Shown here: one piece after another, positions 18,056 through 26,793 of the stretch
Layout of the letters: each line of letters opens with the position of its first letter
Numbering within the stretch: the stretch's first letter is position 1
Origin: Rhizobium sp. CFBP 8762
Lineage (GTDB): Bacteria > Pseudomonadota > Alphaproteobacteria > Rhizobiales > Rhizobiaceae
Length of the DNA stretch: 64,000 nt
Direction of reading: 5' to 3'
Assembly: GCF_014841565.1 (NCBI RefSeq)
Contig: NZ_JACYUD010000001.1
Span: 434,001 to 498,000 of the forward strand
The notes under the pieces: generated by a model
The model's database searches: none
Seen by the model: the letters and a program-made list of their open reading frames with translations, nothing else
Told to the model about the DNA's origin: nothing
Translations under genes and position numbers: made by a program

Positions 18056-19246
18056 CTATTCGAACACGATTTGCGGCGGAGCACGGTTTGTGGGCGCTCC
18101 CTCACCTTCGATCTGGCTCCAGACCTTGTGAGCGATATCGCGGTAAACGAGGGTTTGCGGGCTGTTCGGGTCTGCGATCACAATCGGCGTACCGGCGTCC
18201 GACAGGGCACGAATGTCCATGGTCAGCGGCACTTCACCCAGAAATGGCACTCCGATTCGCTCTGCCTCGCGGCGCGCGCCGCCATGCCCGAAAATATCGT
18301 AGCGATTGCCGGTATCAGGCGCGATGAAGTAGCTCATGTTCTCGACGATCCCTAGAACAGGAACCTCAACCTTGCGGAACATCGTCAGCCCCTTGCGCGC
18401 GTCGATCAGGGCCAGATCCTGCGGGGTAGAAACAATGACCGCGCCAGACAGCGGCACTTGCTGGGCCATGGTCAGTTGCGCGTCACCCGTGCCGGGCGGC
18501 ATGTCCACCACCAGCACGTCAAGCCGGCCCCAGGCAACCTCCCGCAGCATCTGCATCAGTGCCGATTGCACCATGGGGCCGCGCCAGATCATGGCGGCCT
18601 CCTCGTCCACCAGAAAGCCCATGGACATGACTTTCAGTCCATAGTTCTCCATGGGCTTGATGATTCGGCCTTCCAGTTGCTCTGGTCGCCCCGACAATTT
18701 AAGGAGGCGCGGCATGGAGGGGCCGTAGATATCGGCATCCAGAATACCAACGGATAGTCCATTGGCGTGAAGCGCGAGTGCAAGGTTGACCGACGTCGTG
18801 GATTTACCGACCCCGCCCTTGCCGGATGCGACGGCCACAATATGCTTGATACCGGGCACGCCGGGTTTGCCTTGCGCGGGTGTTGCGCGCACGTTCGCCG
18901 CGCCGCTGCCTGTCGCTTGCGGGCCTTGTCGGGAAGCGGGGGGGCTTGCGGGCGTTCTGGGGGGCGTTCTGGCGGGCGCGCCGGAAGCGCTGCCCTTTTT
19001 ATCGGCCGTAAGGGCGACCATGGCCCCGCGCATACCGGGCACCGAGGTTGCAGCCCGCTCGGCGGCGCTGCGCATACCATCCAGCTCGCGTGCGCGTTCT
19101 GCAGGCACGGTGATCGAAAAATAGGCCTTGCCGTCCGAGATGAACACATCCGACACAAGGCCGAGCGCAACGATATTGCTGCTTCCGTCTGGCCCCTGCA
19201 CGGTCTTGAGCGCGTCCAGAATCTGGTCTTTTGTTACGTCCGGCAT
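18056..19246 (-). CDS. mrp: Mrp/ApbC-type iron-sulfur carrier ATPase
   Basis: P-loop ATPase that carries or assembles Fe-S clusters. 396 residues: an N-terminal MIP18-like (DUF59) domain (residues 1-80), an unusual Ala/Pro/Gly-rich linker (about 83-131), and the ATPase domain with the deviant Walker A motif SGKGGVGKST at 141-150, DADIYGPSMPRLL and VDMPPGTGDAQLT. The CxxC motif that in E. coli and Salmonella homologues bridges a cluster at the dimer interface is not there: the matching place after VENMSYFI reads APDTG. The same pattern may be general in rhizobia. It is followed by the LuxR pair upstream on the same strand. Confidence 0.93.
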   Translation of the reverse strand: MPDVTKDQILDALKTVQGPDGSSNIVALGLVSDVFISDGKAYFSITVPAERARELDGMRSAAERAATSVPGMRGAMVALTADKKGSASGAPARTPPRTPASPPASRQGPQATGSGAANVRATPAQGKPGVPGIKHIVAVASGKGGVGKSTTSVNLALALHANGLSVGILDADIYGPSMPRLLKLSGRPEQLEGRIIKPMENYGLKVMSMGFLVDEEAAMIWRGPMVQSALMQMLREVAWGRLDVLVVDMPPGTGDAQLTMAQQVPLSGAVIVSTPQDLALIDARKGLTMFRKVEVPVLGIVENMSYFIAPDTGNRYDIFGHGGARREAERIGVPFLGEVPLTMDIRALSDAGTPIVIADPNSPQTLVYRDIAHKVWSQIEGEGAPTNRAPPQIVFE

Positions 19247-19265
19247 GGTTCCGCCTGTCTGCTAC

Positions 19266-19368
19266 TGCATAATTCCTTAGACCGGAATCGATTTAAGGAT
19301 AAAATCATGCAGCATTTTAAAGTGCTACAGCAACCTTTGCGCGTCATGTATGACGCGCGGCGCTGTAG
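19266..19368. repeat. Rhizobial double-palindrome repeat upstream of mrp
   Basis: The right part (19325-19368) is a strong palindrome, CTACAGC ... GCGCGTCA-TGTA-TGACGCGC ... GCTGTAG. The left part carries CCTTA / TAAGG around a GGAATCGAT core, and AAAATCATGCAGCATTTTAAAG. This composition is typical of abundant rhizobial intergenic repeats. It fills part of the 339-base gap between mrp and the first LuxR gene, which otherwise holds only the terminator at 19426-19483. Confidence 0.7.
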
Positions 19369-19425
19369 GGCATAACGCGTTGGCTTGCTGCTTCATCTAA
19401 TCCTTTCAATAGTGGACGCGGCACG

Positions 19426-19483
19426 AAAAAGCCACCGCATCCGGTCGTCCTGTTGTTACAGGATCTTTTGGATACGGTGGCTT
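19426..19483 (-). terminator. Terminator of the luxR gene with nested hairpin
   Basis: Outer stem AAGCCACCG(T)ATCC / GGAT(G)CGGTGGCTT with an inner stem TCCTGT-TGTT-ACAGGA in the loop. On the - strand the stem is followed by TTTTT, so this is a strong factor-independent terminator about 100 bases after the LuxR gene stop. The nested form is unusual and could also be the 3' part of a small RNA. Confidence 0.75.
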
Positions 19484-19585
19484 GGGTCGCAACCTTCTAG
19501 GGCGCTGATTATTTTTCGCTCAAGGTCCCCTCTGGACCGCTGTATTCCATGCAGGAAGCGTGCCAGTTTTCACCTCTGACATTTA

Positions 19586-20347
19586 CTAGGCAATATAACC
19601 CTTCTTCATGGCAATCACGACGGCCTGTGTCCGGTTCACCGCATCGAGCTTGCGCGTGGCCTGATTGAGGTAGTGATTGACCGTATGCTCCGACAGACCA
19701 ATAATTCCGGATATATCAGAACTGGTCTTGCCCGCTGCCGTCCAGCTCAGGCATTCAATTTCCCGCTCCGTCAGATTGTTGCGATTTTTCTTGCCCAAGG
19801 ACTCGATGTCGGCGAGCCGGTTGAAGACATGGATGGAAATCATCTGAAGCTCGGCGATTTCAGCCATGGGAATATCGGCGCGTGGCCCGGACCAGATCAC
19901 GGCACCGCGCCCACCGGCCGCGTTGTGAACGGGAATAAAATAATACTCGCTGACACCTGCGGCACGAATGGCCTTGGCAAGCTCGTGCATCCCTTCCGGG
20001 TGTCCGGCCTCGGCTTCCCAATCGCTGATCGTGTGCCGAAACGGCACGGTCGTTTCCTTCAGGCGGCGAATACTGGCGCTACTCGATATCAAGCCCAGTT
20101 CATCGTAGCGCGTCAAAAGTTCGGTCGGCCAGTTGGATACGACAGAACCGTCCGACAGCTTCTCGGCCTCGTTGATAGGAAGCGCGTAGACCATAAACAG
20201 CTGAAAGCCGAAAAAAGCCGACACCCGCCGCATATAGCGTACAATATCGAATTGGGTTTGGAGACCGGGGATCTCTGCGACAAGATCAGCACACATAGCA
20301 GAATGATCAGCGGGATCCACATTTGGAATTTCGTTGAATAAATTCAT
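19586..20347 (-). CDS. LuxR-family regulator with autoinducer-binding domain (first)
   Basis: 253 residues. The N-terminal two thirds match an autoinducer-binding domain (SVVSNWPTELLTRYDELGL; SEYYFIPVHNAAGGRGAV; a GP near residue 170). The C-terminal helix-turn-helix, LTEREIECLSWTAAGKTSSDI ... SEHTVNHYLNQATRKLDAVNRTQAV, is the LuxR/GerE type. No luxI synthase is in the window, so it may be an orphan receptor or may sense a signal made elsewhere. The ATG at 20347 has AGAGG before it; 11 upstream codons are less likely. It is the downstream partner of a similar gene, 272 bases apart. Confidence 0.9.
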   Translation of the reverse strand: MNLFNEIPNVDPADHSAMCADLVAEIPGLQTQFDIVRYMRRVSAFFGFQLFMVYALPINEAEKLSDGSVVSNWPTELLTRYDELGLISSSASIRRLKETTVPFRHTISDWEAEAGHPEGMHELAKAIRAAGVSEYYFIPVHNAAGGRGAVIWSGPRADIPMAEIAELQMISIHVFNRLADIESLGKKNRNNLTEREIECLSWTAAGKTSSDISGIIGLSEHTVNHYLNQATRKLDAVNRTQAVVIAMKKGYIA

Positions 20348-20619
20348 AAAGCCTCTGGCATAACAGACCGGTGACAGCACCCCTCCGGTCGGATTCGATC
20401 AAGGCGGGCACAATACAGCCACTACCAAAATGAGCATTTTTGTATCAAAAATAAAGAAAGCAATTACAGACAGAAAACTCAATCGTCACAATGAACACAT
20501 TGAGGCCACTTTACGCCCTCTGATGACAAATTCAAGTTGCATAGAAACTTTATTTGTCTGTCCTTATTCAGATATGAATATAGAAGCGATGTTTCAGCAA
20601 GACTGCGGCTGAAACAGCC
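20348..20619. promoter_or_regulatory. AT-rich leader between the two luxR genes
   Basis: 272 bases with no gene. The right half (20415-20600) is much richer in A and T than the rest of the window (for example AAATAAAGAAAGCAATTACA), and a separate promoter for the downstream luxR is likely to be here. No lux-box-like palindrome was found by eye. Confidence 0.4.
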
Positions 20620-21363
20620 TCATGTACTGATAAAACCTGCCCGCAAGGCCTTTGCCACAGCGTGTACCCGGTTGACCGCGTCGAGTTTTCGCGTGGCCCG
20701 GTTGAGGTAATGGTTGACGGTATACTCGGACAGGTTGAGAATCGACGCCATTTCGGTGCTGGTTTTGCCCGCTGCCGCCCAGTGAAGACATTCCGTTTCG
20801 CGGCGTGACAGGCTTCCTGCCTCCATCCGATGTGTTTTGCGAATCTCGCACAACTCATTGAACAGAAAATGCGCAATGCTGTTCAACTGCATCAGCTCTT
20901 CGTTGGTCACATCGTCCCGGTCGCCGCCAAACGAGATGGCACCGCGCTCCCCATTGCTGGCGTGAACGGGAAAAAACGCGCCCCGTTGCACAGCCATGTC
21001 CCGGAAGAGACCCATGGCCACGGGATAGGTGCCATCGCGTCGCTTGCGGTTTTCCATCTGGGTTGTGTAACGAAATGGAAGGGCGCTGCGGCGCAGACGA
21101 TCCAGAATGGCACTGGAGCGAACCAGACCGCCATCATCATAGGCCTTTACGGCCTCGTCCGGCCAGCTGGTCAGCATAATGTTGGAGCCCAGATCGCGAA
21201 AACCTTGCGCCGGCATCGACAACACCATGTAATGGCGAAAATTGAAGTCCTGCCGTATCGTGTCCAGAGCCGTTGCGACATCATCTTCGCTCGACAGCGC
21301 AGACGAAAACAGCGACGGATCCGGTAGCGAACCCTGCGTCATCAATTTAATAAAACTCAACAT
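20620..21363 (-). CDS. LuxR-family regulator with autoinducer-binding domain (second)
   Basis: 247 residues, same architecture as its neighbour: an N-terminal ligand domain (LTSWPDEAVKAYDDGGLVRSS, AFFPVHASNGERGAISFGG) and the DNA-binding domain LSRRETECLHWAAAGKTSTEM ... SEYTVNHYLNRATRKLDAVNRVHAV. The last ~65 residues are about two-thirds identical to those of the neighbour while the ligand domains differ, which points to an old duplication with diverged signal recognition or use as a heterodimer. The ATG at 21363 follows GGAAGGTGA. Tandem LuxR genes beside mrp occur in other rhizobia. It is divergent from the lactonase gene. Confidence 0.9.
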   Translation of the reverse strand: MLSFIKLMTQGSLPDPSLFSSALSSEDDVATALDTIRQDFNFRHYMVLSMPAQGFRDLGSNIMLTSWPDEAVKAYDDGGLVRSSAILDRLRRSALPFRYTTQMENRKRRDGTYPVAMGLFRDMAVQRGAFFPVHASNGERGAISFGGDRDDVTNEELMQLNSIAHFLFNELCEIRKTHRMEAGSLSRRETECLHWAAAGKTSTEMASILNLSEYTVNHYLNRATRKLDAVNRVHAVAKALRAGFIST

Positions 21364-21596
21364 CGTCACCTTCCAGCCGTACCCAGCTTTACCGTTGACA
21401 GTCGGGGGCAAGACCCTGCCCGTTCATTCCGACGAAATTTGATATTCGCAGAAAAACCACAAAAATCCATGGTAAAGCAAACTTTATTTTATGGCTTTCT
21501 CTTTTTGCAATGATCGATAAACGCCGTACAACAGCATCAAGTTTCATGCGCCTAAACTTATTTAGAGGTTTTTTTTGGGCTTCTCCATCTGCCTGC

Positions 21597-21626
21597 TTGA
21601 CGTTATCTGGAACCGGGTTACCTAAT
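21597..21626 (+). promoter_or_regulatory. Candidate promoter of the SMP-30 lactonase gene
   Basis: TTGACG at 21597-21602 and CCTAAT at 21621-21626, 18 bases apart, lie 36 bases before the TTG start codon. They are in the AT-rich 298-base region (21364-21661) shared with the divergent luxR gene. A T8 run at 21570-21577 follows a weak CCTAAA / TTTAGAGG hairpin. No gene is seen in the region. Confidence 0.4.
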
Positions 21627-21661
21627 CTCCTGTTATTAAACGCATAAAAGGCGGGCAATCA

Positions 21662-22543
21662 TTGGAAATCGTTGAGTTTTCGGGAAAAATACTGTGTCAG
21701 TCCCATCTCCATCTTGGTGAGGGGCCAACATACGACCCTCATACAGGCACAGCATACTGGTTTGATATTTTAAACCGGGAACTGCACGAACTCCACGTGT
21801 CGAGTAGCCGAAAAACAGTGCACACCTTGCCGGTCATGGGCAGTGTGCTGGCACGGATCGACGTTGCGCGGCAGTTGCTTGTCGCGGACACCGGTCTGTT
21901 CGTGCGGGATGTGGCGAGCGGCGAACTTACGATGCTGGTGGCTGTGGAAGATAACCCTTCCAACCGCAGCAACGACGGACGCGTGCATCCAAGCGGTGCC
22001 CTTTGGACCAGCACCATGGGCCGAAACGGGGAGAAAGGCGTTGGCGCGATCTATCATGTTGCGGGCACAACCGTCACCAAGCTTGTCGGGGACCTGACGA
22101 CGCCCAATGCCATCTGTTTTTCGCCCGATGGTTCCGCTGGCTTTTATGTTGATACGGGCGTGAACAAGATCATGCGTGTGCCGCTCGATTCCGCCACCGG
22201 CTTGCCGGTGGGCGAAGCAACCGTGTTCAGCGACCAGAGCGAAGCGGAGGGTGGCGTTGACGGTGCCATATCCGATCTTGATGGAAACCTGTGGAGTGCA
22301 CGCTGGGGGGAAGGCGCAATCGACCGTTACAGCCCCGATGGCACCCATGTGGCCCGCTACACTCTTCCCGCCAGCCAGGGCTCCTGCCCCGCCTTTTTCG
22401 GCGAATCGGCGGACCGCATATTTGTGACGTCGGCGTGGGAAGGTATGACGGATGAAGACCGGCGACACGATCCGGCCGCCGGTCAGACCTTCGATCTCGG
22501 CATTACCGTCAGAGGTAAATTCGAACCCGCCTTCAAATTGTAA
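21662..22543 (+). CDS. SMP-30/gluconolactonase family protein
   Basis: Six-bladed beta-propeller of 293 residues. Metal ligands expected for this family are visible: the Glu of GEGPTYD (near residue 20), the Asn of TTPNAICFSPDG (near 150) and the Asp of GGVDGAISDLDGNLW (near 200), with NRSNDGRVHPSGALWTSTMG as the substrate loop. Family members hydrolyse sugar lactones such as gluconolactone or L-arabinonolactone; the substrate here is unknown. The start is a TTG at 21662 with AAAGGCGGG upstream; no in-frame ATG is better placed. Its place beside two LuxR genes may mean it belongs to their regulon, or may be chance. Confidence 0.88.
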   Translation: MEIVEFSGKILCQSHLHLGEGPTYDPHTGTAYWFDILNRELHELHVSSSRKTVHTLPVMGSVLARIDVARQLLVADTGLFVRDVASGELTMLVAVEDNPSNRSNDGRVHPSGALWTSTMGRNGEKGVGAIYHVAGTTVTKLVGDLTTPNAICFSPDGSAGFYVDTGVNKIMRVPLDSATGLPVGEATVFSDQSEAEGGVDGAISDLDGNLWSARWGEGAIDRYSPDGTHVARYTLPASQGSCPAFFGESADRIFVTSAWEGMTDEDRRHDPAAGQTFDLGITVRGKFEPAFKL

Positions 22544-22584
22544 CTTGGGAACATCGCCGGATATCTCGCGTTGGGCTAGCTAAC

Positions 22585-22607
22585 AGGCGCAGTGCAGGCT
22601 GCGCCTT
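22585..22607 (+). terminator. Hairpin after the lactonase gene
   Basis: Stem AGGCGCAG / CTGCGCCT with a six-base loop, between the lactonase and PRC-barrel genes. The following T tract is poor (TCTC), so termination may be partial. Confidence 0.45.
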
Positions 22608-22635
22608 CTCTGGAAACAGCAATCGAGGTATTCCC

Positions 22636-23184
22636 ATGATCTACAGTTTCATCCGACTTTTCACCGCAGGCGTTTTTGTTGCTGGCGTAGCAACAGCACC
22701 TTTCGCCATGGCGCAGGAAGCCCCGATCGATACCACCGCCCCCGTGCCTCCGGCATCGACGGCAGAGGCTCCGATGCCGTATCTCACCGTGCAGGGCCAA
22801 AACCAGATTTCGGCCAGCACCTATCTTGGACAAACCGTCTACAATTCGGCCAATGAAAGTATAGGCACCATCGACGATCTGATCATCACCCGCGATGGCG
22901 GTGTGGATGCAGCCATCATTGGGGTCGGCGGTTTTCTGGGCCTCGGACAAAAGAACGTCGCAGTGCCGTTTGAAAACATCACTGTATCCCAGCAGCCGGA
23001 AACCAACGATTTTCGACTGACGACGACCGAAACGGCAAATTCTCTGAGAGCCGCGCCGGAGTTCAAGACTTTGCGCGATCAGGCCAAGGGCGACAACAGC
23101 AGCGGTGGAGCCATTACCAATGCGCCGACAGCGGAGGCACCGCCTTCCGACACCACACGAGCCGAAGCAGGTACGAAACCTTGA
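22636..23184 (+). CDS. Exported PRC-barrel domain protein
   Basis: 182 residues. The Sec signal peptide MIYSFIRLFTAGVFVAGVAT ... FAMAQE is cleaved near residue 27. A Pro/Ala-rich linker leads to a PRC-barrel: STYLGQTVYNSANESIGTIDDLIITRDGGVDAAIIGVGGFLGLGQKNVAVPFENI, followed by a Ser/Thr/Ala-rich tail. PRC-barrel proteins of this exported kind are common in rhizobia, often several per genome; their role is poorly known, with links to envelope stress. It has its own position between a hairpin and the convergent flavoenzyme gene. Confidence 0.88.
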   Translation: MIYSFIRLFTAGVFVAGVATAPFAMAQEAPIDTTAPVPPASTAEAPMPYLTVQGQNQISASTYLGQTVYNSANESIGTIDDLIITRDGGVDAAIIGVGGFLGLGQKNVAVPFENITVSQQPETNDFRLTTTETANSLRAAPEFKTLRDQAKGDNSSGGAITNAPTAEAPPSDTTRAEAGTKP

Positions 23185-23199
23185 TCTCATAGGACCATC

Positions 23200-23218
23200 G
23201 GGCGGGCACAGACCCGCC
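23200..23218. terminator. Hairpin between the PRC-barrel and flavoenzyme genes
   Basis: GGCGGG-CACAGA-CCCGCC lies just after the PRC-barrel stop and before the convergent gene's stop. There is no clear T run, so it is a weak or factor-assisted terminator. Confidence 0.4.
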
Positions 23219-23224
23219 TGAAAG

Positions 23225-25282
23225 CTATAACAAGAGACCATACCGCACAGCATCGTAAATGCCTGCGTGAATATTGCGGCTCGCGATGGCGTCGCCAATG
23301 CGAATCACATCATAGACACCATCGGGATTGCGGACCGGCAAAGGGCTCTGCTGGCTGAGCAACGCGTCATAATGGACTGCGCCAAGATTGCGTGAGTTGG
23401 GTTTGAGATCGAGATAAAGGTCCGCCATGGGCAGTGTGCCGTGTTCCACCACCACCTGCGCCACCCGCCGCTCCATTCGCGTATCCGCGTAATCCGATCC
23501 GAGTGTTGCAACCAGCCCGTTGCCGTCGCGCCGCACGGAAACAAGCCGCGTATTGATGGTGACCCGCACGTCAGGCTTTGCAAAAGCGCGAGCATAGGGA
23601 ACGTGGTTCATGCCGCCGATTTCGGGCGCAAACATCCGCTCCGGCGTCACAATCTCCAGTTCTGCGCCGGTGGCTGCAATCAGCTCGGCAGCAGTCATGC
23701 CCGTATGGGCGCCGTTATCGTCATACAGAAGCACAGGGCCTTCCGGCTTGATTGCACCGGCTATAATGTCCCAGCTGGATGTGACCAGATCGTCGCCTGC
23801 CTCTAGCGGAGGGTTCTGCGCGATGCCGCCGGTCGCAATCACAATGAGATCCGGGTTAAAAGCCAGGACGTCCGTCGTCTCGGCAAAGACGTTGTAATGA
23901 ATGGGTACGCTGAGACGCTCCAGTTCCGCCAGCCGCCAGTCGACAATGCCGATCAGCTCGCGTCGGCGCGGATTGCGGACAGCCAGAAGAATTTGCCCGC
24001 CCGCTTGCCCACTTGCTTCCAGCACGGTCACGTCATGGCCGCGCTCCGCCAGAACGCGGGCGGCTTCCAGTCCGGCCGGGCCTGCGCCCACCACCACAGC
24101 CCGGCGCTTTGGCCCCGTTGTGCGGGCAATGATATGAGGAATGGTTGCCTCGCGGCCCGTTGCCGCATTGTGAATACAGAGCGCACCGCCGCCCTCGTAA
24201 ATTCTGTCGAGACAATAGGTGGCACCCACACAGGGGCGGATTTGGCTCTCCCGCCCGTCCAGAATTTTGCTGACAATGTGCGGATCGGCGATATGGGCGC
24301 GGGTCATGCCAACCATATCGAGTTTCCCTTCCGCAATGGCATGGCGGGCTGTGGCCACATCGGCAATGCGGGCGGCATGAAAAACCGGAAACTGCGTTGC
24401 GGCCCGCACCTCGCCCGCAAAATCCAGATGCGGTGACGCGGCCATGCCCTGAATGGGAATGACATTGGTCAGGCTCGCATCGCTATCGATATGGCCGCGA
24501 ATGATGTTGAGAAAGTCGATCTGGCCCGATTGCACCAGACGATGGGCAATCTCCACACCCTCCTGCCGCGACAGGCCCTTCGACCAATCCTCGTCTGCCA
24601 CCATGCGCATACCGATAATGAAATCGCGGCCCACCGAGGCCCGCACCGCGTCCAGCACCCTCCTGGTGAAGCGCAACCGGTTTTCGAGACAGCCGCCGTA
24701 GTCGTCGTCTCGCTGGTTGGTCGCAGGCGACCAGAACGCATCCATCAGATGTCCATAGGCCTCGAATTCGATGCCATCGAGCCCGGCCTCCTGCATCCGC
24801 GCTGCCGCGTCGGCATAATCACGCACGATCCGCTCGATATCCCAATCCTCGATCTCCTTGGGAAAGGAGCGGTGGGCCGCCTCGCGCACCGGGGACGCCG
24901 ACAGCACCGGCAGCCAGTCTCCCTTGTTCCAGCCGGTGCGACGCCCGAGATGGGTCAGCTGGATCATCACCGCCGCACCGTGCTCGTGACAGTCGTCGGT
25001 CAGACGCCTCATCCATGGAACGATTTCATCGCTATAGGCGTGGAGATTGCCGAACGCAGGCGGCGAGTCGCGCGAAACGATGGCCGACCCCGCCGTCATC
25101 GTCAGCGCCATGCCGCCCTTGGCTTTTTCCACATGATACAGCCGGTAACGATCCTTGGGCATGCCGTCTTCGGAATAAGCGGGTTCATGGGCCGTGCTCA
25201 TCAGCCGGTTTTTCAGCGTCAGATGCTTCAGCTGGAAGGGCTGCATCAGCGGGTCGTTGGAGAGTTGTGTGCTTTGCGACAT
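23225..25282 (-). CDS. NADH:flavin oxidoreductase, N-methylproline/dimethylglycine demethylase-like
   Basis: 685-residue two-domain flavoenzyme. The first part (1-370) is an Old Yellow Enzyme-type barrel binding FMN (PFQLKHLTLKNRLMST; GLDGIEFEAYGHLMDAFWSP). The C-terminal part (about 390-685) has a Rossmann fold with VVVGAGPAGLEAARVLAERGHDV. The layout is that of trimethylamine dehydrogenase and 2,4-dienoyl-CoA reductase. The nearest group I recognise is the rhizobial N-methylproline (StcD) and dimethylglycine demethylases, which feed on plant betaines; this is a family inference. Of the four cluster cysteines, C351, C357 and C369 are present but position 354 is Ala. The ATG at 25282 begins MSQSTQL; an AGGGA lies upstream. 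Confidence 0.85.
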   Translation of the reverse strand: MSQSTQLSNDPLMQPFQLKHLTLKNRLMSTAHEPAYSEDGMPKDRYRLYHVEKAKGGMALTMTAGSAIVSRDSPPAFGNLHAYSDEIVPWMRRLTDDCHEHGAAVMIQLTHLGRRTGWNKGDWLPVLSASPVREAAHRSFPKEIEDWDIERIVRDYADAAARMQEAGLDGIEFEAYGHLMDAFWSPATNQRDDDYGGCLENRLRFTRRVLDAVRASVGRDFIIGMRMVADEDWSKGLSRQEGVEIAHRLVQSGQIDFLNIIRGHIDSDASLTNVIPIQGMAASPHLDFAGEVRAATQFPVFHAARIADVATARHAIAEGKLDMVGMTRAHIADPHIVSKILDGRESQIRPCVGATYCLDRIYEGGGALCIHNAATGREATIPHIIARTTGPKRRAVVVGAGPAGLEAARVLAERGHDVTVLEASGQAGGQILLAVRNPRRRELIGIVDWRLAELERLSVPIHYNVFAETTDVLAFNPDLIVIATGGIAQNPPLEAGDDLVTSSWDIIAGAIKPEGPVLLYDDNGAHTGMTAAELIAATGAELEIVTPERMFAPEIGGMNHVPYARAFAKPDVRVTINTRLVSVRRDGNGLVATLGSDYADTRMERRVAQVVVEHGTLPMADLYLDLKPNSRNLGAVHYDALLSQQSPLPVRNPDGVYDVIRIGDAIASRNIHAGIYDAVRYGLLL

Positions 25283-25380
25283 GCGGCGGTTCCCTGTTGT
25301 TTTACAGGGATGGTACGCCGGAAACACCAATCCGCAATGCCTGAATACGACATGGTATCAAGACGCTGTGAAAGCGTAAT

Positions 25381-26793
25381 TTACGGATGGTAGGTGCGCT
25401 GGAGATAGGCCTGTGTGGCTGCACTATCGACCGGGCGGGCGTAGAGATAGCCCTGCCCCATGCGGCACCCGATGGCCTTGAGCGTCTGTGCTTCCGTCAC
25501 TTCCTCGATGCCTTCGGCCACGACGCCGAGCTTCAGACCCTCGCACATGGCAACGACAGCGCGGATGATATGTTCGGAGGCGTGATCCCTGCCGAGCCCC
25601 GACACGAAGGCCCGGTCAATCTTGACCTTGTCAAAGGTGAAATCCCTGAGGCGGCCCAGGCTCGACTGTCCGGTGCCGAAATCGTCCAGCGACAGGCCAA
25701 TTCCCGATGCACGCAACTGCGCGATAATCCGTTGGGCAATATCGGCATCGGCCATCACAGCCGTTTCCGTAATTTCCAGTTCCAGCCGATGGGGTGACAA
25801 ACCGGCACGCTCAATGATTTTCAGCAGCGTATGGGCGGTTGCCGGATTGGTCATCTGGGCCGATGACAGGTTGAAGGACAGAAACAGGTCCGGTGGCCAG
25901 CTCAATGCGGCCTTTGCCGCCTTGCGCAACAGAGTTTCAGACAGGGAGTCGATAAAGCCGCGCTCCTCGGCCAGTTTCACGAACCGCTCCGGCGACACGA
26001 AACCCAAATGCGCATCGTGCCAGCGGGCCAGCGCCTCAAAACCCAACACGCGCTCGGTGCGCATATCGACAATGGGCTGGAAATGCACATCCACCTCATC
26101 GGCGATGATGGCGTTGCGCAAGGCCTGTTCCAGCTCGGTTGCCTCGCTCATCTCCTGCGCAATTTCCTGCGAGTAAACGGTGATCTGTGCACGCCCGCGC
26201 CGTTTGGAGCGGTACAAGGCCGTTGCGGCGCTCTTGATCAGGTCTTCCACATCATTCCCGGCAAAGGGATGAATGGCAAAGCCAAACGATGCGGACAAGC
26301 GCACGTTGCGGCTTCCCAGTGCGAAGGGTGCCGACAGCACATCGCGCAGCATGGTGCCGATTTTTTCCGCGCCGGTACGCTCAAACACCAGTGGCAGCAC
26401 GAAGCCGAACTCATCCTTGCCCATGCGCATGACGCTTGCCCCTTCGGGAATGCAGGCACTCAGGCGCTGGGCAACCTGCCGCAGAATTTCATCCCCAGCG
26501 GCAGGGCCGAACAGATCATTGATCGGCTTGAAGCCATCTAGATTGGCAAGGCCGATGGCAAAGGGGGCCGGATCGCTGGCGCGCTCGCGCACCACGGCGC
26601 AGACCTCGTCTCGCAGCCGCATGGCGTTTCCCAATCCAGTCAAAGGGTCGCCGGTTAAGGGGTTTATAGCGGTCAGACGGTCACTCGCCATACCACGCTC
26701 CAGAATGCGATTTGAAACCCCGATCAGATCAGAGGGCAATGCTGTCTTATCGTCTTTGGACAGTGGCGCATACATGCCTTCGCTCCCCTTCAT
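25381..26793 (-). CDS. GGDEF-EAL protein, probable c-di-GMP phosphodiesterase
   Basis: 470 residues with no sensor domain. The GGDEF domain spans about residues 45-210, with its active-site motif degenerate: GKDEF at 125-129, so diguanylate cyclase activity is unlikely. The EAL domain (about 218-468) is intact: E253-A254-L255 in GFEALARW, then NLSSAQM, ELEITETAVMADAD, DDFGTGQSSLGRL and KIDRAFVSG. It should cleave c-di-GMP; the GGDEF part may bind GTP to regulate it. The start overlaps the preceding gene's stop codon (ATGA at 26790-26793), so it is translationally coupled to the PAS-receiver protein, a likely input for it. Confidence 0.88.
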   Translation of the reverse strand: MKGSEGMYAPLSKDDKTALPSDLIGVSNRILERGMASDRLTAINPLTGDPLTGLGNAMRLRDEVCAVVRERASDPAPFAIGLANLDGFKPINDLFGPAAGDEILRQVAQRLSACIPEGASVMRMGKDEFGFVLPLVFERTGAEKIGTMLRDVLSAPFALGSRNVRLSASFGFAIHPFAGNDVEDLIKSAATALYRSKRRGRAQITVYSQEIAQEMSEATELEQALRNAIIADEVDVHFQPIVDMRTERVLGFEALARWHDAHLGFVSPERFVKLAEERGFIDSLSETLLRKAAKAALSWPPDLFLSFNLSSAQMTNPATAHTLLKIIERAGLSPHRLELEITETAVMADADIAQRIIAQLRASGIGLSLDDFGTGQSSLGRLRDFTFDKVKIDRAFVSGLGRDHASEHIIRAVVAMCEGLKLGVVAEGIEEVTEAQTLKAIGCRMGQGYLYARPVDSAATQAYLQRTYHP

